From positions 1 to 32,078 of the forward strand of contig NZ_CAMQSF010000038.1 of the NCBI RefSeq assembly GCF_947036865.1: a stretch of DNA of 32,078 nucleotides, in the 5' to 3' direction. The notes under the pieces were generated by a model. It was not told the DNA's origin, searched no databases, and saw only the letters and a list, made by a program, of their open reading frames with translations. The translations under genes were made by a program, and so were the position numbers. The stretch's first letter is position 1, and the number at the start of each line of letters is the position of its first letter. Positions 23,676 to 32,078 of this stretch are shown one piece after another. The stretch is from an uncultured Caulobacter sp. (GTDB lineage: Bacteria; Pseudomonadota; Alphaproteobacteria; Caulobacterales; Caulobacteraceae).

Positions 23676-24455
23676 ATGAACGAACTCCTTAGCCTGATCG
23701 CCGACCCCGCCGCCTGGGCGGCGCTGGTCACCCTGGTGGTGATGGAAGTGGTGCTGGGGATCGACAATCTGGTGTTCATTTCGATCCTGTCGAACAAGCT
23801 TCCCGCCGAGCATCGGACCAAGGTTCGGCGCATCGGCATCTCCCTGGCGCTGATCATGCGCCTTGTTCTCCTGTCGACCATCGCCTTCATCGTCGGCCTG
23901 ACCGCCCCGGTCTTCGATCTGGGGATCGCCGGTCCGGCGGGCGCGCACGGCGAGCCGAGCTTCGAGACCGCGTTCTCGTGGCGCGACCTGATCCTGATCG
24001 CCGGCGGCGCCTTCCTGATCTGGAAGGCCACCAAGGAGATCCACCACACGGTCGACCCCGGCCGGAGCGACGACGTGCTGGAGAAGGACAAGGCCACCAT
24101 GGTCATCTCCAATGTCGGCGCGGCGATCTTCCAGATCATCCTGCTGGACCTGGTGTTCTCGATCGACTCGATCCTGACCGCTGTCGGCATGACCGACCAC
24201 CTGCCGATCATGGTGGCGGCCGTGATCATCGCCGTCACGGTGATGCTGCTCGCCGCCGACCCGCTGGCCAACTTCATCAACAACAACCCGACCGTGGTGA
24301 TGCTGGCCCTGGGCTTCCTGCTGATGATCGGCACCGTGCTGATCGCCGAAGGCTTCGGCGCCCACGTGCCCAAGGGCTACATCTACACCGCCATGGCCTT
24401 CTCGGCCGGCGTGGAGGGGCTGAACATGCTGGCGCGGAAGCGGGGGGCGAAGTAG
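23676..24455 (+). CDS. TerC family integral membrane protein
   Basis: TerC/YkoY-type membrane protein, 259 aa with about seven hydrophobic spans. Family hallmarks are [15 protein letters not shown] in the first part and its internal repeat [17 protein letters not shown], both carrying acidic and polar residues inside the membrane. Members are implicated in tellurite resistance and in manganese export or metal loading of exported proteins; which applies here is not shown. The loop after the first spans includes [12 protein letters not shown]. The ATG has GCGAGGA upstream. It is divergent from the acyltransferase gene (130-nt gap) and followed by a REP-type inverted repeat. Confidence 0.9.
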   Translation: MNELLSLIADPAAWAALVTLVVMEVVLGIDNLVFISILSNKLPAEHRTKVRRIGISLALIMRLVLLSTIAFIVGLTAPVFDLGIAGPAGAHGEPSFETAFSWRDLILIAGGAFLIWKATKEIHHTVDPGRSDDVLEKDKATMVISNVGAAIFQIILLDLVFSIDSILTAVGMTDHLPIMVAAVIIAVTVMLLAADPLANFINNNPTVVMLALGFLLMIGTVLIAEGFGAHVPKGYIYTAMAFSAGVEGLNMLARKRGAK

Positions 24456-24480
24456 GCGGGGCAGAGGGACCGAAACCTGA

Positions 24481-24556
24481 CCCTTCGACAGGCTCAGGGT
24501 GAGGTTTCTATTGAAGCGCGGCGCAAAGTAGCCCTCACCCTGAGCTTGTCGAAGGG
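24481..24556. repeat. Inverted repeat, TCGACAAGCTCAGGGTGAGG family, copy 2
   Basis: 24-nt arms 24481-24504 and 24533-24556 are reverse complements with one mismatch, around a 28-nt spacer. The arm sequence is the same as in the copy at 14235-14316. It starts 26 nt after the TerC stop and lies between terC and the MFS gene. Confidence 0.85.
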
Positions 24557-24658
24557 CGGGGGCGGACCCGTCGCGCTTGAAGCCGCACCACCCCCCTACT
24601 TCCGGCGTTGGGAGCGTGATAGGTCGGCTGCCCCGGCCGTCTCGCTTCCAAGGCTCCG

Positions 24659-26242
24659 ATGACCACCCAGACCTTTACCGACGCCGAGCGGCGCCTGACG
24701 CTGGCGGCGCTGATGATCGTGTTCCTGCTCAGCGCGCTGGACCAGACCATCGTATCGACCGCCATGCCGCGGATCATCGCCGAACTGAACGGCCTCAACC
24801 TCTATGCCTGGGTGACCACCGCCTATCTGCTGTCCTCGACGGTGATGGTGCCGATCTGGGGCAAGCTGGGCGACATCTTCGGGCGCAAGCCCGTGTTGAT
24901 CACCGGCATCTCGATCTTCCTGGCCGGCTCGTGGCTGTCGGGGCTGTCGGGCGAGTTCGGGACGGTCCTGGGCGTGCCGGGCATGGTGCAGCTGATCGTG
25001 TTTCGCGCCCTGCAGGGGATCGGCGGCGGGGCGCTGTTCACCACGGCCTTCGCGATCATCGCCGACCTCTATCCGCCGCGCGAGCGGGGCAAGTTCGCCG
25101 GCATCTTCGGCTCGGTGTTCGGCCTGGCCAGCGTGCTGGGACCGATTATCGGCGGCTATTTCACCGATCATGGCACGGTGCGGCTGGGGATCCACACCGT
25201 CGCCGGCTGGCGCTGGGTGTTCTACGTCAACCTGCCGCTCAGCTTGCTCTCCCTCTTCATGGTCATCGTCAAGATGCCGCCGCTGGAGCACCGCCGCTCG
25301 GGCAAGATCGACTTTCTGGGCGCGGCCCTCCTGATCTGCGCCTTCGTGCCGCTGCTGCTGGCGCTGAGCCTGGGCGGCCACGACTTCGCCTGGAGTTCGC
25401 CGCAGAGCCTGTTCCTGTTCGGCCTGGCGGCGGTGGCGCTCGTCGCCTTCGTGGTGGTCGAGACCAAGGTGTCCAACCCGATCCTGCCGATGCACCTGTT
25501 CCAGAACCGGGTGTTCACGACCGCCAACCTGGCCGGCTTCCTGATCTCGATGGCCTTCATGGGCGTGGTGATGTTCCTGCCGCTGTTCCTGCAACTGGGG
25601 CGAGGCGTGCTGGCCACGGTCAGCGGCATGACCATGCTGCCCCTGATGGCCGGGCTGATCGTCGGCAGCACCATCGCCGGCCAGCTGGTCACCAAGACCG
25701 GGAAGTACAAGCCGTTCATGCTGGCGGGCGCGAGCGTGCTGCTGGTCGGCGTCTTCCTGCTGCATGATCTGTCGAGGATCACCAGCCTGCCGCTGCTGTG
25801 CGGGCTGCTGGCGATCGTCGGCCTGGGCCTCGGGCCGGGCCAGAGCCTGTTCAACATCGCCACCCAAAACGCGGTCGACCCGCGCGACATGGGCGTGGCG
25901 ACCAGCTCCAACCAGTTCTTCCGACAGATCGGCTCGACCGTCGGCGCGGCCCTGGCCGGCGCCCTGCTGACCGCGCGGCTGGCCAGCCTGCCCGGCGGCG
26001 GGCTGGATCTGGGCGCGCTCGAAGGAATGGCGGTCAGCGCCGCCGCGCACGGCCAGGCCGCGCACGCCGCGCCGGTCCTGCAAGGCGCCCTGATCGACGC
26101 CGTCAGCGGCGTGATGGTCGCGGCGCTGTTCGTGATCGCCGCTGGCCTGGCGGTGATCCTGATGATCCCCGCCCTGCCGCTGAAGTCCCGTCAGCCGATC
26201 GGCGCGCCCCCGACCCTGGTCAAGGACGAGCCAGCCAACTGA
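24659..26242 (+). CDS. MFS multidrug exporter, DHA2 (EmrB/QacA) type
   Basis: Proton-driven major-facilitator exporter of 527 aa, long enough for the 14 membrane spans of the DHA2 group. Signatures are ALDQTIVSTAMPRI in span 1 (drug/H+ antiporter motif D1), the loop 2-3 motif GKLGDIFGRKPVLI, and the span 5 motif C region GSVFGLASVLGPIIGGYF. The ATG at 24659 has only a short AAGG upstream. No membrane-fusion (EmrA-type) partner or TetR regulator is adjacent, so it may work alone. It converges with priA, leaving only 3 nt between stop codons. The substrate is unknown. Confidence 0.92.
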   Translation: MTTQTFTDAERRLTLAALMIVFLLSALDQTIVSTAMPRIIAELNGLNLYAWVTTAYLLSSTVMVPIWGKLGDIFGRKPVLITGISIFLAGSWLSGLSGEFGTVLGVPGMVQLIVFRALQGIGGGALFTTAFAIIADLYPPRERGKFAGIFGSVFGLASVLGPIIGGYFTDHGTVRLGIHTVAGWRWVFYVNLPLSLLSLFMVIVKMPPLEHRRSGKIDFLGAALLICAFVPLLLALSLGGHDFAWSSPQSLFLFGLAAVALVAFVVVETKVSNPILPMHLFQNRVFTTANLAGFLISMAFMGVVMFLPLFLQLGRGVLATVSGMTMLPLMAGLIVGSTIAGQLVTKTGKYKPFMLAGASVLLVGVFLLHDLSRITSLPLLCGLLAIVGLGLGPGQSLFNIATQNAVDPRDMGVATSSNQFFRQIGSTVGAALAGALLTARLASLPGGGLDLGALEGMAVSAAAHGQAAHAAPVLQGALIDAVSGVMVAALFVIAAGLAVILMIPALPLKSRQPIGAPPTLVKDEPAN

Positions 26243-26245
26243 GCG

Positions 26246-28405
26246 CTACAGGAAGCTGTAGGGGTCGATGTCGATCACGACACGCACCGAGTTTGGAATT
26301 TTCGCCCGCGCCCGCCAGGCGGCCATGAAGCCCTGCAGGTCGACCTTGCGCTCGGCCCGGACCAGGAACCGCTTGCGCCGGCGACCGCGCACCAGCGACA
26401 AGGGCGCGTCGGCGGGACCGAACACCTCGACCCCCTCGGCGTTGGGGATCACCGCCGCCAGCGCCTCGACATAGGCCTCCAGCGCCGCCGGGTCCGGTCC
26501 CGAGGCGATCACCGCCGCCAGCCGTCCGAACGGCGGCAGGCCGGCATCTTGGCGCATGGCCATCTCGGCCTCGACGAAGGCGTCGCGGTCCTGGGCGGCC
26601 AGGGCCTGCATCACCGCATGATCCGGGGCATAGGTCTGCAACAGCGCGCGGCCCGGCTTCTCGTGACGTCCCGCCCGACCGGCGGCCTGGGCCAGGAGTT
26701 GGAAGGTCCGCTCGCCGGCCCGCAGGTCGCCGCCCCGCAAGCTCAGGTCCGCGTCGACCACGCCCACCAGGGTCAGGTTCGGGAAGTTGTGACCCTTGGC
26801 GGCGGCCTGGGTGGCGACGAGAATGTCGATCTCGCCGGCCGCCATGGTCTCGACCAGGCTCCGCGCGGCCTCGGCGTCCATCACCGTGTCGGACGAGAAC
26901 ACCGCCACCCGGGCGTCGGGGAACAGGTGCCGCGCCTCCTCCTCGACCCGCTCGACGCCGGGGCCGATCGAGACCAGCGAGTCCTTGGCCCCGCAATGCG
27001 GGCAGGTGTCGGGCTTCTTCATCGAAAAGCCGGTCAGGTGGCAGACGAGGCGACCGGTATAGCGGTGCTCGACCAGCCAGCTGTCGGTGTCGGGCGACCT
27101 CATCTTCTCGCCGCAGGCCCGGCACAGCACTAGCGGGGCGTAGCCTCGGCGGTTCAGGAACAGCATGGCCTGCTCGCCGCGCTGCAGGGTCACGGCCATG
27201 GCCTTGATCAGCGGCGGCGACAGCCAGCGGCCGGGCTCGGGCGGCGTCTGGCGCAGGTCGATCAGGCCGATCTCGGGCAGCCGCGCCGCGCCGTGCCGGG
27301 CCGACAGCCGAAGCCAGCGGTAGCGGCCGGCCTGGGCGTTGAACAGGCTCTCCAGCGATGGCGTCGCCGAGGCCAAGAGCACCGAGGCGCCCTCGATCTT
27401 GGCGCGGGCGACGGCGAGGTCCCGGGCCTGGTAGATGAAGCCCTCCTCCTGTTTGAACGAGCCGTCGTGCTCCTCGTCGACGACCAGCAGGCGCAGCTTG
27501 CGGAACGGCAGGAACAGGGCCGAGCGGGCGCCGACCACGATGCGGGCGTTCCCGCTGGCCACCGCCTCCCAGACCTGCCGCCGACGCGGCGGCGAAACGC
27601 CCGAGTGCCACTCGGCGGGCAGCGCCCCGAACCGCTGCTCGAACCGCGCCATCACCGCCTGGGTCAGGGCGATCTCCGGCAGCAGGACCAGCACCTGGGC
27701 CTCGGGGTCCTTCAGCGCCTCGGCCACCGCCTCCAGATAGACCTCGGTCTTGCCCGAGCCGGTCACGCCGTCGAGCAGGGCGGCCTGGAAGTCGCCGGCG
27801 TCCAGCATGTCCTTCAGGACCTCGACGCAGGCCGCCTGTCCGGGGTTCAGCGGGCGCGCGGGCAAGGACAGATCCGGCTGAGGCAGGCCGCGCTCGGGCT
27901 CCACGAAGGCGACGGCGAGGGCGCCCTCGTCGACCAGGCCCTTGACCACCCCGGCCGACACCCCCGCGGCCGAGGCGAGGGCCGCGGACGACAGCTTGGC
28001 CCCCTCGGCGGCGGCCAGCACCTTCAGCCGGGCCGGCGTCATGCGCGCGGGCTGGGTCCCGGTCGGGACCAGGACCTTGTCGGGCTTGGGCGGCGGATGG
28101 CGCAGGCCGCGCAGGGCCATGGCCAGCGGCCAGCCCGGAACGTCGACCGAATAGCGCGCCGCCCAGTCGACGAAGGCCAGGACGCCCGGCGGCAGCGGCG
28201 GATCGTCCACCCGCTCCAGCACCGGCTTCAGCGGCCGATTGCCGCCGGCCCCGTCGCGCAGGGCGGTGACGACGCCGCGGATCACGCGGGGACCCAGCGG
28301 CACGGTCACGTGATCGCCGATCGCCAGGTCCAGCCCGTCGGGCTCGGCGTAGTCGAAGGCCTCCGGCAACGGCATGGGCAGCAGGACGGAGGCGATACGC
28401 GGCAT
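26246..28405 (-). CDS. priA: Primosomal protein N' (replication restart helicase PriA)
   Basis: Superfamily 2 DNA helicase of 719 aa that reloads the replisome at stalled forks. The N-terminal 3' DNA-binding region (1-105) is followed by a winged-helix-like part and the helicase core: Walker A DGVTGSGKTEVY (about 212-223), DEEH box (310-313), ASATPSLES (345-353) and the late motif LLAQAAGRAGR. The zinc region keeps Cys428/Cys431 and Cys468/Cys471, which correspond to one E. coli site. At the second site three of four ligands are replaced (Ser437, Thr440, Thr458; only Cys455 remains). The start MPRIASVLLP (ATG 28403-28405) fits the family; an upstream TTG-type start is less likely. It is divergent from the DUF484-xerC pair. 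Confidence 0.95.
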   Translation of the reverse strand: MPRIASVLLPMPLPEAFDYAEPDGLDLAIGDHVTVPLGPRVIRGVVTALRDGAGGNRPLKPVLERVDDPPLPPGVLAFVDWAARYSVDVPGWPLAMALRGLRHPPPKPDKVLVPTGTQPARMTPARLKVLAAAEGAKLSSAALASAAGVSAGVVKGLVDEGALAVAFVEPERGLPQPDLSLPARPLNPGQAACVEVLKDMLDAGDFQAALLDGVTGSGKTEVYLEAVAEALKDPEAQVLVLLPEIALTQAVMARFEQRFGALPAEWHSGVSPPRRRQVWEAVASGNARIVVGARSALFLPFRKLRLLVVDEEHDGSFKQEEGFIYQARDLAVARAKIEGASVLLASATPSLESLFNAQAGRYRWLRLSARHGAARLPEIGLIDLRQTPPEPGRWLSPPLIKAMAVTLQRGEQAMLFLNRRGYAPLVLCRACGEKMRSPDTDSWLVEHRYTGRLVCHLTGFSMKKPDTCPHCGAKDSLVSIGPGVERVEEEARHLFPDARVAVFSSDTVMDAEAARSLVETMAAGEIDILVATQAAAKGHNFPNLTLVGVVDADLSLRGGDLRAGERTFQLLAQAAGRAGRHEKPGRALLQTYAPDHAVMQALAAQDRDAFVEAEMAMRQDAGLPPFGRLAAVIASGPDPAALEAYVEALAAVIPNAEGVEVFGPADAPLSLVRGRRRKRFLVRAERKVDLQGFMAAWRARAKIPNSVRVVIDIDPYSFL

Positions 28406-28463
28406 GGCGGGAACCTTTTGCCGCCAAACCATCCCCAGGTCGAGAGCCTGTCCCGCCCGATCG

Positions 28464-28506
28464 TCAAGCCGACATTAACCGTCTTCAGGCTTGATCAGGT
28501 CTTCAG
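28464..28506. promoter_or_regulatory. Repeated motifs in the priA / DUF484 divergent promoter region
   Basis: The 123-nt divergent gap contains a 7-bp inverted repeat, TCAAGCC (28464-28470) and GGCTTGA (28488-28494), interleaved with a direct repeat GTCTTCAG (28481-28488 and 28499-28506) and an ATTAACC box at 28474-28480. These are candidate operator or promoter parts; the regulator is unknown. Confidence 0.3.
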
Positions 28507-28528
28507 TTTACGAACGGTGGGGCTGGTG

Positions 28529-29209
28529 ATGAGTGACCCGACGCGCGCGGCCTTGAAGGCGACCGTCGACCCGGACAGCGTGCGCGCGTTCCTGCGCACC
28601 GAGCCGGAATTCCTGCGGCGCGACGAGGGCCTGCTGGACGAGTTGGGCCTGAAGGTCGCCGCCGACAATGTCATCGATTTCGGCCCCAAGGCCCTGGCCA
28701 AGGCCGCCGCCGCCCACAAGCGCGAGGCCAGCGTCCGCCAGGCGATCGAGGCCAACGCCCGCGCCAACTATTCCGCCCAGGCCCAGACCCACGCCGCGGT
28801 CATCGACCTCTTGGACGCCCGCAACCATTCCGACCTCGCCCGCCGGGTCGACGAGATGGCCAAGCTGCGCTTCGGCCTCGCCGCCGGGGTCATGGCGCTG
28901 GAGGGTCCCTCGCGCGTGCCGGCCGGCTGGTGCGCCCTGGCCGAGGGCCAGACGGACCTGATCCTGGGCGACGCGCCGATCGCGCGGATGGGCTTCTTCG
29001 CTCCGGCCCTGCCGCTGTTCGGCGACCAGGCCGAGACCGTGCGCAGCATGGCCCTGGTGCGCCTGGCGATCTGGGAGCCGCGCCGCGAGGCCCTACTGGC
29101 CTTCGGCTCGAAGGACCCGGAAGGCTTCACGCCCGACATGGGGACCGAGCTGGTGAACTTCCTGGCCCGGGTGGTCGAGCGCACCGCCGAACGCTGGCCG
29201 GTGCTGTGA
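28529..29209 (+). CDS. DUF484 family protein upstream of xerC
   Basis: 226-aa protein of the DUF484 (YigA-like) family, whose genes commonly precede xerC in proteobacteria, as in E. coli. The N-terminal helix region (VRAFLRTEPEFLRRDEGLLDELGL) is typical, followed by a Lys/Ala-rich helix and a GAF-like C-terminal half ending MGTELVNFLARVVERTAERW. No catalytic motif is visible and its function is unknown; the context suggests a link to chromosome-dimer resolution. ATG 28529 is preceded by GGTGGGG; a GTG one codon earlier is possible. The stop TGA overlaps the xerC GTG start by 3 of 4 bases (GTGA), so the two are probably translationally coupled. Confidence 0.87.
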   Translation: MSDPTRAALKATVDPDSVRAFLRTEPEFLRRDEGLLDELGLKVAADNVIDFGPKALAKAAAAHKREASVRQAIEANARANYSAQAQTHAAVIDLLDARNHSDLARRVDEMAKLRFGLAAGVMALEGPSRVPAGWCALAEGQTDLILGDAPIARMGFFAPALPLFGDQAETVRSMALVRLAIWEPRREALLAFGSKDPEGFTPDMGTELVNFLARVVERTAERWPVL

Positions 29210-30132
29210 CCGCCCGCCAGGCATACCAGGCCTGGCTGGACTACCTGACGCTGGAGCGCCGGGCCTCGCCGCGCACGGTGCGGGCCTATGGCGACAACGT
29301 CCTGGCCTATCTCAACTTCCTGGAGACCCACCGGGGCGAGGCCCTGAGCCTGTCGGCCCTGGGCGAGGTCTCGGCCGCCGACCTGCGCGGCTACCTGGCG
29401 TTCCGCCGGCAAGGGGGAGAGCCCGGCGAGGACGGCCTGGCGCCGCGCTCGATCAGCCAGGCCCTGTCGTCGATCCGGGCCTTTCACCGCTATCTCGACC
29501 AGCGCCACGGCGTCGCCAACGCGGCCGTCGAGCTGGTGCGCGGGCCGCGCCTGAAAATCGGCCTGCCGCGCCCCGTCTCCGAGGACCAGGCGCGAGACCT
29601 GATCACCGAGGCCGCCGAGGACACCGAGCGCGAGCCCTGGGAGACCGCCCGGGACGAGGCGGTCCTGACCTTGCTCTGGGGCTGCGGCCTGCGGATTTCG
29701 GAAGCCCTGTCGCTGCGGATGGCCGACGCGCCGTTGGCCCAGGCCATCCGCATCACCGGCAAGGGCGGCAAGACCCGGATCGTGCCGGTGCTGGACGCGG
29801 TGCGCGAGGCGATCGACGTCTATCTGAACGAACTGCCGTTCGCCCTGGCCCCCGACGAGCCGCTGTTTCGCGCCAAGCGCGGCGGGCCTTTGTCGCCGCG
29901 CCACGTCCAGGGTCTGGTGCAGACCCTGCGCGGGCGGCTGGGCCTGTCGGATCGGGTAACGCCGCACGCCTTCCGCCACGCCTTCGCCACCCATCTTCTG
30001 GGAGCCGGCGCCGATCTGCGCGCGATCCAGGATCTGCTGGGCCACGCCTCGCTGTCGACCACCCAGCGCTACACCCAGGTGGACGCGGCGGGGCTGCTGG
30101 CCGCCTACCAAGCCGCGCATCCCAAGGCGTGA
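29206..30132 (+). CDS. xerC: Tyrosine recombinase XerC
   Basis: Site-specific tyrosine recombinase of 308 aa, which with XerD resolves chromosome dimers at dif during division. A SAM-like N-terminal domain (about 5-100, YLTLERRASPRTVRAYGDN) is followed by the catalytic domain with Arg163 (GCGLRISEAL), Lys186 (TGKGGKTR), His254 and Arg257 (HAFRHAFATHLL), His280 (LLGHASLSTTQRYT) and nucleophile Tyr289. All catalytic residues are present. The GTG at 29206 overlaps the DUF484 stop; no other start fits the family length. It is called XerC rather than XerD mainly from the DUF484 neighbour and the sequence style. No mobile-element features are nearby. Confidence 0.92.
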   Translation: MTARQAYQAWLDYLTLERRASPRTVRAYGDNVLAYLNFLETHRGEALSLSALGEVSAADLRGYLAFRRQGGEPGEDGLAPRSISQALSSIRAFHRYLDQRHGVANAAVELVRGPRLKIGLPRPVSEDQARDLITEAAEDTEREPWETARDEAVLTLLWGCGLRISEALSLRMADAPLAQAIRITGKGGKTRIVPVLDAVREAIDVYLNELPFALAPDEPLFRAKRGGPLSPRHVQGLVQTLRGRLGLSDRVTPHAFRHAFATHLLGAGADLRAIQDLLGHASLSTTQRYTQVDAAGLLAAYQAAHPKA

Positions 30133-30205
30133 TGCGCGCGAAGGGTGTCTCGCGACCCGATTCGGGTGCGGCCGACTGTCGCGAAAGCCCTCCGAACCTG
30201 GAGCA

Positions 30206-30222
30206 TTAACCGCGACTTTACC
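30206..30222 (+). promoter_or_regulatory. Candidate CtrA-type site upstream of the chemoreceptor gene
   Basis: TTAA at 30206-30209, seven bases, then TTTACC. This differs by one base from the CtrA full site TTAA-N7-TTAA known in Caulobacter, about 65 nt upstream of the chemoreceptor ATG. Chance occurrence is possible. Confidence 0.3.
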
Positions 30223-30285
30223 GGCGAAAGACGTCCTAGGTCCTGAAAAAGTTAGCGTTCACGACCGATCGCCGACGAGGCCCAG

Positions 30286-32078
30286 ATGAAGTTCGACAAC
30301 CTGAAGATCTCAACCAAGGTCGCGTTGCCGGCCTTCATGCTGGCGCTGGTCGCCCTGGCGATCGTCGGGATCGGGACCTGGGAAGCCAAGACGGTCGAGT
30401 CGAACATGCGGCTGCTGTCCGAGCGCCGCGCGCCGGCGGAACTGGCCTCGTCCCGCTTCAACCGCCGGATCCAGACGATCGGCTACGCCGCCTATCGCGT
30501 GGTCGCCTATACAGGGTCGTCCGCCGAGGCCAAGAGCGCCAGCGCGGACCTGGATAGCGCCTATGCCGAGGCCAAGAAGCAGCTGGCGGTGATCAAAGCG
30601 AACGAACCCGCCGCTGGAAAGATGGTGGCCGATTTCAGCCAGCGCCTGGACCGGATCTATACCAGCGCCCGGCAAGGCGCCGACCTTGGCCTGCAGGACG
30701 TGGATGAAGCGGCGCTGATGGTCATGGCCGTTATCAATCCCGATATCGCCGCCCTCACCAAGGACGTGAACGGCTTCACGACCAGCCACAACGAAGAGAC
30801 CAAGGCCATGGTCGAGGCGGCCTCGAAGCAGGCCGCGGCCGGGACCATCTTCTCCATTCTGTTCGGCGTCATCGCCGCCGGCGCCGCGCTGGTTCTGGCG
30901 CTGTGGATCGGCTCGCGCAAGATCGCCGCGCCCCTGGCGTCTCTGGCCAAGACGATGGAAACCCTGGCCCAGGGCTCGATCGAGGTCGCGGTGAACGGCG
31001 CGGACCGCAAGGACGAGGTCGGGGCCATGGCCCGCTCGGTCCAGGTCTTCAAGGACAACGCCGTGGCCCTGCGCACCGCCGAGGCCGCTCAGGCCCGCGC
31101 CAACGCCGAGGCCGAGACCGAGCGCCGCCGCGTGCAAGAGATCGCCGAGGCCGCCGCCAAGGAGCAGGCGCGGGTCATGGAGATCATCGCGGAGGGGCTG
31201 AACCGCCTGGCCGACGGCGACCTGACCTATCGCCTGGATCAGGACTTCCCCGAGAGCTACAAGCGGCTGCAAAGCGACTTCAACGGCGCGATCGTGCAGC
31301 TGGAAGAGACGATGCGCACCATCGTCCACGCCGCCAGCGGCATCGGCGCCGGCTCCGACGAGATCGCCGCGGCGTCCGACGATCTGTCGCGTCGCACCGA
31401 GCAGCAGGCCGCCAGCCTGGAAGAGACCGCCGCCGCGCTGGACGAGATCACCGCCACGGTCCGTCGCTCGTCGGCCGGCGCCCAGGAAGCGGCCAAGGTC
31501 GTCGGCTCGACCCGCAACGACGCCGAACGCTCCAGCGTGGTCGTCCGCAACGCGGTCGAGGCCATGAACCAGATCGAGAACTCGTCGAAGCAGATCAGCC
31601 AGATCATCGGCGTCATCGACGAGATCGCCTTCCAGACCAACCTTCTGGCCCTGAACGCCGGCGTCGAGGCGGCTCGCGCCGGCGAGGCGGGCCGCGGCTT
31701 CGCGGTCGTGGCCCAGGAAGTCCGGGCCCTAGCCCAGCGCTCGGCCGAGGCGGCCAAGGAGATCAAGACCCTGATCTCGACCTCGTCGCAGCAGGTCAAC
31801 GAAGGCGTCAGCATGGTCGGCCAGACCGGCGAGGCCCTGCAGGCGATCGTCGCCAAGGTCGGTGAGATCGACGCCCTGGTCGGCGAGATCGCCGCCTCGG
31901 GCCAGGAGCAGGCCACCGGCCTCAACCAGGTCAACGCCGCCGTGAACCAGATGGATCAGGTGGTCCAGCAGAACGCGGCCATGGTCGAGCAATCGACGGC
32001 CGCCGCCCATTCGCTGAAGGGCGAGGCCGGCTATCTGGTGCGGATGATCGTCCGGTTCCGGGTCGGCGGCGCGTCGAC
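30286..32078 (+). CDS. Methyl-accepting chemotaxis protein (3' end beyond the window)
   Basis: Transmembrane chemoreceptor, 597 codons visible and still open at the right edge, so partial. The order is a short cytoplasmic start, membrane span 1 (about 12-31), a periplasmic helical sensor of about 150 residues, span 2 (about 186-208), HAMP 1 (210-262), a coiled-coil stretch, a second HAMP (295-347), and the signalling domain. The hairpin tip reads [20 protein letters not shown], followed by [19 protein letters not shown], which is nearly invariant in the family. The double HAMP and [11 protein letters not shown] are typical of alphaproteobacterial receptors. The periplasmic ligand is unknown. 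The ATG at 30286 has CGAGG upstream. It follows xerC by 153 nt. Confidence 0.95.
   Translation, partial: MKFDNLKISTKVALPAFMLALVALAIVGIGTWEAKTVESNMRLLSERRAPAELASSRFNRRIQTIGYAAYRVVAYTGSSAEAKSASADLDSAYAEAKKQLAVIKANEPAAGKMVADFSQRLDRIYTSARQGADLGLQDVDEAALMVMAVINPDIAALTKDVNGFTTSHNEETKAMVEAASKQAAAGTIFSILFGVIAAGAALVLALWIGSRKIAAPLASLAKTMETLAQGSIEVAVNGADRKDEVGAMARSVQVFKDNAVALRTAEAAQARANAEAETERRRVQEIAEAAAKEQARVMEIIAEGLNRLADGDLTYRLDQDFPESYKRLQSDFNGAIVQLEETMRTIVHAASGIGAGSDEIAAASDDLSRRTEQQAASLEETAAALDEITATVRRSSAGAQEAAKVVGSTRNDAERSSVVVRNAVEAMNQIENSSKQISQIIGVIDEIAFQTNLLALNAGVEAARAGEAGRGFAVVAQEVRALAQRSAEAAKEIKTLISTSSQQVNEGVSMVGQTGEALQAIVAKVGEIDALVGEIAASGQEQATGLNQVNAAVNQMDQVVQQNAAMVEQSTAAAHSLKGEAGYLVRMIVRFRVGGAS

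Noticed and set aside
27293..28528. Upstream extension of the DUF484 frame, antisense to priA
   Set aside because: It overlaps well-conserved priA motifs on the other strand and has no recognisable domain; DUF484 proteins start at about 28529.
29206..30132. Tyrosine recombinase as an integrase of a mobile element
   Set aside because: Length, the full XerC-type catalytic set, the DUF484 neighbour and the absence of attachment-site repeats or phage genes all indicate chromosomal XerC.

Overview
The window is dense, GC-rich bacterial chromosome. Protein sequences, the large TonB-dependent receptor, the polyamine genes, the PhnCDE operon and the double-HAMP chemoreceptor all suggest an alphaproteobacterium of the Caulobacter type. 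That is inference from sequence style and gene families; no rRNA or other phylogenetic marker is present. I see no tRNA, rRNA, CRISPR array, transposase, integrase of a mobile element, or phage gene. XerC is the chromosomal-type recombinase.

Layout. (1) 63-4000, minus strand: a CNNM/CorC-type membrane protein and a TonB-dependent receptor. (2) 4434-7101, minus strand: a tight phnC-phnD-phnE ABC importer operon. (3) 7444-11737, plus strand: an ornithine decarboxylase-like PLP enzyme with its own terminator, a PTPS-related multi-pass membrane protein, and a deoxyhypusine synthase-like protein. The first and third probably form a homospermidine route. (4) 11800-15738: a secreted class A acid phosphatase, a Zur-type Fur regulator, a double-hotdog thioesterase, an alpha/beta hydrolase (minus) and a DUF488 protein. 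(5) 15762-19237: a glycine-zipper/SH3 envelope protein (minus), a dienoyl-CoA isomerase-like crotonase (plus), a cluster of palindromic repeats, and a secreted S33-type hydrolase (minus). (6) 19310-23545, minus strand: a pentapeptide-repeat protein, CorA, a CHAP amidase-like protein and an acyltransferase-3 membrane protein. (7) 23676-26242, plus strand: TerC and a 14-TM MFS exporter. (8) 26246-28405, minus strand: priA. (9) 28529 to the window end, plus strand: DUF484 and xerC, which overlap by 4 nt, then a methyl-accepting chemotaxis protein that runs off the right edge without a stop.

Most of the window is ordinary core chromosome: uptake and envelope genes, polyamine synthesis, lipid/CoA enzymes and replication or chromosome-dimer functions. 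Points worth a second look are the substituted substrate pocket of the DHS-like enzyme next to the decarboxylase, a PriA that has lost one of its two zinc sites, a class A phosphatase lacking the Asp of its signature, a terminator that ends 1 nt before a start codon, an acyltransferase gene with an apparent base-composition break, and three families of palindromic repeats between genes. I did not find a clearly new multigene system.
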